Virus record (IMG/VR): IMGVR_UViG_3300030406_003636
Location: 1-63,208 of that record
DNA: 63,208 nucleotides
From: a virus
Strand: one strand, 5' to 3'
Made by a program: the position numbers and the translations under genes. The stretch's first letter is position 1. Each line of letters opens with the position of its first letter. The notes beneath the pieces were generated by a model that was given only the letters and a program-made list of their open reading frames with translations, made no database searches and had not been told where the DNA came from. Shown here in pieces: positions 60,564 through 63,208 of the stretch.

Positions 60564-60711
60564 TTCTGTATTTAATTTTAAAGTAATCTTTTATTTCATT
60601 GCCGTTTTCGTCATATACAGCGACAGCGTCGCCAAATAACTCGTACATATCTTTTTCTGTTGTACCTTTGCCACACTTTATGGTTGAGTACGCGTTATAT
60701 TTTATATTCAT
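60544..60711 (-). CDS. Small early protein with predicted leaderless start
   Basis: 55 residues: MNIKYNAYSTIKCGKGTTEKDMYELFGDAVAVYDENGNEIKDYFKIKYRNGWNNK. ATG at 60711 is exactly 6 nt after the GATAAT box of promoter element C. It overlaps the next gene by 20 bases. The phrase DAVAVYDENGNEIKDYFKIK is compact and beta-like. Function unknown. Confidence 0.6.
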   Translation of the reverse strand: MNIKYNAYSTIKCGKGTTEKDMYELFGDAVAVYDENGNEIKDYFKIKYRNGWNNK

Positions 60712-60716
60712 AATAG

Positions 60717-60747
60717 TATTATCCGTTAGTGTTCGTATTAATATTGT
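60717..60747 (-). promoter_or_regulatory. Early promoter-like element C
   Basis: Read leftward: ACAAT - ATTAA - TACGA - ACACTAAC - GGATAATA. It overlaps the 3' end of the 36-residue gene at 60719 (TAA lies in the -10 box). The ATG at 60711 begins 6 nt after GATAAT. Confidence 0.75.
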
Positions 60748-60829
60748 ATTCTACATATTCTTGGTAATCTTCTATTGTTACCCACTTGTCTATTTCATCA
60801 AGGTAAATCATGCCATCAATTACTTTCAT
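60719..60829 (-). CDS. Very small protein
   Basis: 36 residues: MKVIDGMIYLDEIDKWVTIEDYQEYVEYNINTNTNG. Its ATG overlaps the stop of the 60826-60963 gene (ATGA), which supports a real translated frame. Its C-terminal codons run into promoter element C. Function unknown. Confidence 0.45.
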   Translation of the reverse strand: MKVIDGMIYLDEIDKWVTIEDYQEYVEYNINTNTNG

Positions 60830-60963
60830 AAGTAGACACCAAAATCAGTTAAACCTCTTGTTAAGGCGAAATATAATCCACCAATTACACCGTACATAGC
60901 GGTGCCACCTAGTATTATTTTTACAGTAATGTCAATCACTGTATGTGTAAATTTTCTATTCAT
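60826..60963 (-). CDS. Tiny membrane protein
   Basis: 45 residues: MNRKFTHTVIDITVKIILGGTAMYGVIGGLYFALTRGLTDFGVYL. One hydrophobic, Gly-rich segment (VKIILGGTAMYGVIGGLYFAL). ATG overlaps the stop of the 29-residue gene upstream (ATGA). Early membrane protein; possible exclusion or envelope function. Confidence 0.55.
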   Translation of the reverse strand: MNRKFTHTVIDITVKIILGGTAMYGVIGGLYFALTRGLTDFGVYL

Positions 60964-61049
60964 ATTATTAAAAGTGAAAAATAAGTTAGTAATGTTAGTG
61001 CTAGTAAGAATAATATATTCTCAATTAGCTCGCGTATATTTATATTCAT
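60960..61049 (-). CDS. Tiny membrane protein
   Basis: 29 residues: MNINIRELIENILFLLALTLLTYFSLLII, nearly all hydrophobic after the first eight. It overlaps the next ATG by 4 bases. The chain of ATGA overlaps 60960/60826/60719 is the main support; a frame this short could also be chance. Confidence 0.45.
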   Translation of the reverse strand: MNINIRELIENILFLLALTLLTYFSLLII

Positions 61050-61052
61050 AGT

Positions 61053-61122
61053 TCTCTTGTGGGTAATCGAAACCCACCTCTGCTCCAAGAAGAGATGGTA
61101 ATCACTACTGTTATTGTAGTGA
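61053..61122 (-). ncRNA. T-arm-like RNA hairpins near the leftward unit's start
   Basis: Plus-strand arms GTGGGT (61059-61064) and ACCCAC (61072-61077) enclose a 7-nt loop that read leftward is TTCGATT, exactly a T-loop. TCTCTT (61053-61058) and AAGAGA (61090-61095) can form a 6-bp stem stacked on it, with 12 nt bulged, as in an acceptor plus T-arm. A second perfect hairpin, TCACTAC/GTAGTGA (61102-61122), lies over the stop codon of the 61111 gene. No complete tRNA can be folded. Same T-loop as the 59386 region. Confidence 0.5.
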
Positions 61123-61338
61123 CTTACCTCTTAATACTACTGGTATATTATTAGTAGCAGTGTACGACTTATACTTTAACCAACATGGTAATTTAGTTAA
61201 GTTGTCTTTCATTATTGAGAAAACTTTATCGTGGTTGTACGTAATTTCGTGACCATCTTTGTTAGTAAAAGTTATATTAGTGTTTGTATTAAGTAAACTT
61301 TTTCTTATTACAAATCTTTTAGAAGTTATAGTATTCAT
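61111..61338 (-). CDS. Hypothetical first early protein
   Basis: 75 residues: MNTITSKRFVIRKSLLNTNTNITFTNKDGHEITYNHDKVFSIMKDNLTKLPCWLKYKSYTATNNIPVVLRGKSLQ. Basic, beta-like. First gene of the leftward unit, about 35 nt below promoter D and further below promoter F. Unlike the three leaderless genes it has a leader. Function unknown; early position suggests host takeover. Confidence 0.6.
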   Translation of the reverse strand: MNTITSKRFVIRKSLLNTNTNITFTNKDGHEITYNHDKVFSIMKDNLTKLPCWLKYKSYTATNNIPVVLRGKSLQ

Positions 61339-61372
61339 AGTTGTATTATGTTTAAGTGTTATAGTATATTTA

Positions 61373-61403
61373 TATTATCCAAATAGTTTCGTAATTAGTT
61401 TGT
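61373..61403 (-). promoter_or_regulatory. Early promoter-like element D
   Basis: Read leftward: ACAAA - CTAAT - TACGA - AACTATTT - GGATAATA. It precedes the first early gene (ATG 61338) with a leader of about 29 nt. A further ACAAACTCACTAC copy lies just upstream (61408-61420). Confidence 0.75.
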
Positions 61404-61521
61404 AAAAGTAGTGAGTTTGTTTACTAGTAAAAAATAGTTTAGTAGTATTGCCGCCACACTCTTCTTTTCTCATACTAATTCTAAAAAGTTGAAACATTTT
61501 TCTAAATTTTATTTTCATATA

Positions 61522-61552
61522 TAGTATCCATAGTGAAGCGTAGTGAGTTTGT
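61522..61552 (-). promoter_or_regulatory. Early promoter-like element F
   Basis: Read leftward: ACAAA - CTCAC - TACGC - TTCACTAT - GGATACTA. It differs in the TACGA block (C at the last base) and in -10 (GATACT). Same 31-nt geometry. It would add a second, weaker start for the leftward unit, 149 nt upstream of element D. Confidence 0.6.
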
Positions 61553-61564
61553 AAAAATGTAAAA

Positions 61565-61591
61565 ATGTCAAAATGTATGACAAAATGACAT
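61565..61591. promoter_or_regulatory. Repeated TGTCA/TGACA boxes
   Basis: ATGTCA (61565-61570) and TGACAT (61586-61591) face each other around an inner TGACA, giving three half-sites in 27 bases within AAAATG-rich DNA. The TGACAT core also occurs in the arms of the dyad elements at 55464 and 61686 (GTGACAT, ATGTCAC), so one protein may use both. Operator function is inferred. Confidence 0.45.
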
Positions 61592-61685
61592 GGGGGCTAG
61601 TAAAATAGTATTGAGTTTAGTATTACAAAGTGTATACGTATATATAGTGGCAACACTACACTTCATTATATCTCAACATAAAATA

Positions 61686-61730
61686 GTGACAATAGCCTAT
61701 ATAATCCTAATAGTAAGGGGCTAATGTCAC
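61686..61730 (+). promoter_or_regulatory. 45-nt dyad element, copy 2 (upstream of late unit)
   Basis: Arms GTGACAATAGCC (61686-61697) and GGCTAATGTCAC (61719-61730), 11 of 12 bases complementary, with a 21-nt spacer, the same spacing as copy 1. Rightward reading gives GTGACA, 17 nt, AATAGT, a weaker -10 than copy 1. Downstream of the right arm ACACTGTAAATTT resembles the start of the HTH gene (ACACAGAAATTT), so the element looks like a duplicated copy of that gene's control region. It lies 60 bases before the first late ATG at 61791. Confidence 0.7.
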
Positions 61731-61790
61731 ACTGTAAATTTCTTCTATAATATGTAATTATAAAAACATAGTCGACTTAAAACAATTAAC

Positions 61791-62465
61791 ATGAAAAAGA
61801 ATAAAAAACAAATGCCATTGCAAAATGGTGAAGAACTTAAACCAATCATGATAAAACCTAACATGGGAAGAATGATCAAGCCTATGGCTAAATTCCCTGA
61901 TTTATCTGGTGATGGTAAAGTAACACAAAAAGATATATTAATGGGTAGAGGTGTTATTAAAAAGCCTAAAGTACAAAACGCAAAAGCTGTTATAATGAGA
62001 GGCGTAACAGCAGAAGATCAACCTACTGATCCACTAAAAGATATACAACAAAGAGTAGTTGATCTCGGTAGAACAGCACGAAAAACTAGAGATCCTAAAG
62101 AAAGAGAAACAGCAATGGGTTTAAGAAAAGCTGCAATTATAGAAAGAGATAACTTATTGCACGCAAGACAACAAGACGCAAGGAAAAGAGGTGGTATGGA
62201 TGCTCTTAGATCAAAAAAAGAAGACGATATGAAGAAAATATCAGGTGTAAAGCCTAGTATGCAAAAACAAAAAACAAATAAAACAAAACCTACTATGATA
62301 AAGAAGAAAGCAAAAATGATGAAAAAACCTAAGCTAGGTAAAAAGCCTAAGCTAGGTAAGAAACCTTCAATGATGAAAAAGCCTAAACTTGGTAAGAAAC
62401 CAACTATGGCAAAAAAGCCTAAAATGGGTCATAAAAAACCTAAGATGGGCCACAAAAAGAAATAG
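61791..62465 (+). CDS. EF-hand plus lysine-rich H1-like repeat protein
   Basis: 224 residues. At about residues 35-55 AKFPDLSGDGKVTQKDILMGRGV is an EF-hand-type calcium loop (D-x-S-G-D-G-K-V-T-x-x-D), as seen in short marine phage proteins. The middle is helical and charged. From about residue 152 the sequence becomes Lys/Pro/Met repeats (MMKKPKLGKKPKLGKKPSMMKKPKLGKKPTMAKKPKMGHKKPKMGHKKK), like a histone H1 tail. First gene of the late unit. It may bind DNA and be packaged, or neutralise DNA charge. Function not proven. Confidence 0.6.
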   Translation: MKKNKKQMPLQNGEELKPIMIKPNMGRMIKPMAKFPDLSGDGKVTQKDILMGRGVIKKPKVQNAKAVIMRGVTAEDQPTDPLKDIQQRVVDLGRTARKTRDPKERETAMGLRKAAIIERDNLLHARQQDARKRGGMDALRSKKEDDMKKISGVKPSMQKQKTNKTKPTMIKKKAKMMKKPKLGKKPKLGKKPSMMKKPKLGKKPTMAKKPKMGHKKPKMGHKKK

Positions 62466-62481
62466 GTTATATTTTATAACC
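62465..62481 (+). terminator. Hairpin after the lysine-rich gene
   Basis: GGTTATA (62465-62471), loop TTT, TATAACC (62475-62481): perfect 7-bp AT-rich stem that includes the last base of the stop codon, followed by ATTTTGTTT. It could be a weak terminator or attenuator that reduces transcription into the 62511 gene and groEL. AT-rich pairing makes it less stable than the terminator after the capsid gene. Confidence 0.5.
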
Positions 62482-62510
62482 ATTTTGTTTAACCAATTAA
62501 AACCAATACT

Positions 62511-62807
62511 ATGACGTATTTTTATAGAACCTACTCGTGGTCATCACAAGGTGATAATCAAGGAGTATCCGAAAACACCATTAATCTTTGGAAACATCTT
62601 GCAGATAAAAAGAACTGGAGGATAGTCCAACTACCTAATGGATACTTTCAAACCGAATACCAAGACATCGAAAAAGATACTTGGTATGATGTTACAAGAC
62701 GTGAAACTATGGAGAGTGCCGAAGCTGCTATTGATGGTAGCATCGAGCATTACGAAAAAAGGCTAGACTTTTTAAAAGGGCCTAAAGTAGTAAAAACGTT
62801 TAAATAA
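62511..62807 (+). CDS. Small hypothetical protein before groEL
   Basis: 98 residues: MTYFYRTYSWSSQGDNQGVSENTINLWKHLADKKNWRIVQLPNGYFQTEYQDIEKDTWYDVTRRETMESAEAAIDGSIEHYEKRLDFLKGPKVVKTFK. Aromatic-rich N terminus and helical C terminus. Less AT-rich codons than neighbours in the second half. No family recognised. Located 24 bases before the groEL ATG, so likely co-transcribed with the chaperonin. Confidence 0.6.
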   Translation: MTYFYRTYSWSSQGDNQGVSENTINLWKHLADKKNWRIVQLPNGYFQTEYQDIEKDTWYDVTRRETMESAEAAIDGSIEHYEKRLDFLKGPKVVKTFK

Positions 62808-62831
62808 TCATAAACACTAAAATTAAATTTA

Positions 62832-63208
62832 ATGGAATATAATAATCCGACTGAGATCGTAAAGGATCTTAATTTTGGTGACATCGCCAAAAATCAAATT
62901 GTAGCTGGAGTAGATAAATTAGCTTCAGCGGTAAAATCTACCCTTGGCGCGTCAGGTAAATGTGTTATTTACGAAGACGCTAGGGGTAAACCGGTGATTA
63001 CAAAAGACGGGGTAACGGTAGCGGAATCCGTTGTCTTATATGATCCGGTTGAAAACATAGGTGCTACACTAATTAAAGAGGCATCTAAAAATACAGTGAA
63101 AGAAGCAGGTGACGGTACTACTACAGCTATCGTGCTTGCTCAATCACTATTAAACAACATAAATAATGATAAAGCTGTTAAACAAAATAATTGTTCTATT
63201 AGAGAAGT
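62832..63208 (+). CDS. groEL: GroEL chaperonin, 5' portion (continues at base 1)
   Basis: Begins MEYNNPTEIVKDLNFGDIAKNQIVAGVDKLASAVKSTLGASGKCVIYEDARGKPVITKDGVTVAESVVL, the classical GroEL start (apart from a short N-terminal extension), with ITKDGVTVA matching the apical/equatorial conserved strand and GDGTTT in the overlap. The frame joins that of the base-2 start. The leader AAATTTA-ATG lacks a Shine-Dalgarno sequence. The right copy encodes Gln where the left copy (base 152) encodes Glu. Confidence 0.95.
   Translation, partial: MEYNNPTEIVKDLNFGDIAKNQIVAGVDKLASAVKSTLGASGKCVIYEDARGKPVITKDGVTVAESVVLYDPVENIGATLIKEASKNTVKEAGDGTTTAIVLAQSLLNNINNDKAVKQNNCSIRE
63032..63208. repeat. Terminal overlap, right copy (circle closure)
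   Basis: 177 bases equal to bases 1-177 with two differences (63110 T for C, 63183 C for G). The first is silent (GGC or GGT, Gly); the second changes Glu to Gln in GroEL. This suggests reads from slightly different members of one phage population. Confidence 0.9.

Larger units (their letters stand above)
61339..61790. promoter_or_regulatory. Divergent regulatory region between early and late units
   Basis: 452 bases without a gene, very AT-rich. It holds promoter-like elements D (61373) and F (61522) pointing left, a cluster of TGTCA/TGACA boxes at 61565-61591, and dyad element copy 2 (61686) pointing right. The 13-base phrase GTAGTGAGTTTGT occurs at 61408-61420 and again at 61540-61552. 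A replication origin could lie here, but no typical iteron array was recognised. Confidence 0.75.

Noticed and set aside
61053-61130. tRNA-Pro with anticodon TGG
   Set aside because: A CTTGGAG loop can be drawn, but the variable region would be one base and no acceptor 5' strand is in the right place.
1-63208. Lysogeny module (integrase, excisionase, attachment site)
   Set aside because: No integrase, recombinase of the site-specific type, or partition gene seen; ERF and RecE are replication-recombination enzymes. Lifestyle is most likely lytic.

Overview
The window is an almost complete, probably circular or circularly permuted genome of a tailed double-stranded DNA phage. Bases 1-177 recur at 63032-63208 with only two mismatches, so the unique length is about 63,031 bp and a phage-encoded groEL gene runs across the join. 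The DNA is AT-rich. Most start codons are preceded by A/T-rich leaders (often TTAATT) and not by a Shine-Dalgarno sequence. Head, portal, adaptor and fibre proteins look like those of marine phages of Bacteroidota. I therefore infer a marine Bacteroidota (probably flavobacterial) host and a short-tailed, podovirus-like virion, possibly a distant relative of the crAss-like group. The taxonomy is inference.

Layout: two long opposing transcription units leave a divergent, gene-free region at 61339-61790. The rightward (late) unit runs from 61791 through the join to 45363. It carries an EF-hand/lysine-rich protein, GroEL and GroES, a holin, tail fibres (one of 2759 residues with an S74 chaperone domain), a methyltransferase, a tandem GroES-like protein, terminase, portal, scaffold, major capsid protein, adaptor/ring proteins, a 2049-residue tail protein, internal virion proteins, a 2224-residue polyvalent protein, a lysis/envelope group (M15 peptidase, spanin-like proteins, a copper-chaperone-like HMA protein), a row of small basic proteins, and a PAP2 phosphatase.

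The leftward unit runs from about 61338 down to 45398 and ends at a strong intrinsic terminator. It carries many tiny early genes, ATP-dependent DNA ligase, an HTH protein, a sigma factor, an ERF annealing protein, a RecE-like nuclease, SSB, a primase-helicase, a thymidylate-synthase-family enzyme with the dCMP-hydroxymethylase signature, a GIY-YIG/MazG fusion, an endonuclease-I-like resolvase, and class I ribonucleotide reductase. No DNA polymerase or RNA polymerase gene is visible, so both must come from the host. The phage sigma factor would redirect host transcription.

The most interesting signals are regulatory. (1) Six copies of a rigid 31-nt promoter-like element (ACAAA-N5-TACGA-N8-GGATAATA, read leftward) lie in front of early genes. 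In three of them the ATG starts exactly 6 nt after the GATAAT box, which predicts leaderless mRNAs. (2) A 45-nt dyad element (12-bp arms, 21-nt spacer) is present twice, once over the start of the HTH gene and once just upstream of the late unit, which suggests a single regulator linking the two programmes. (3) Two gene-free patches contain perfect tRNA-type T-arm hairpins but do not fold as ordinary tRNAs.
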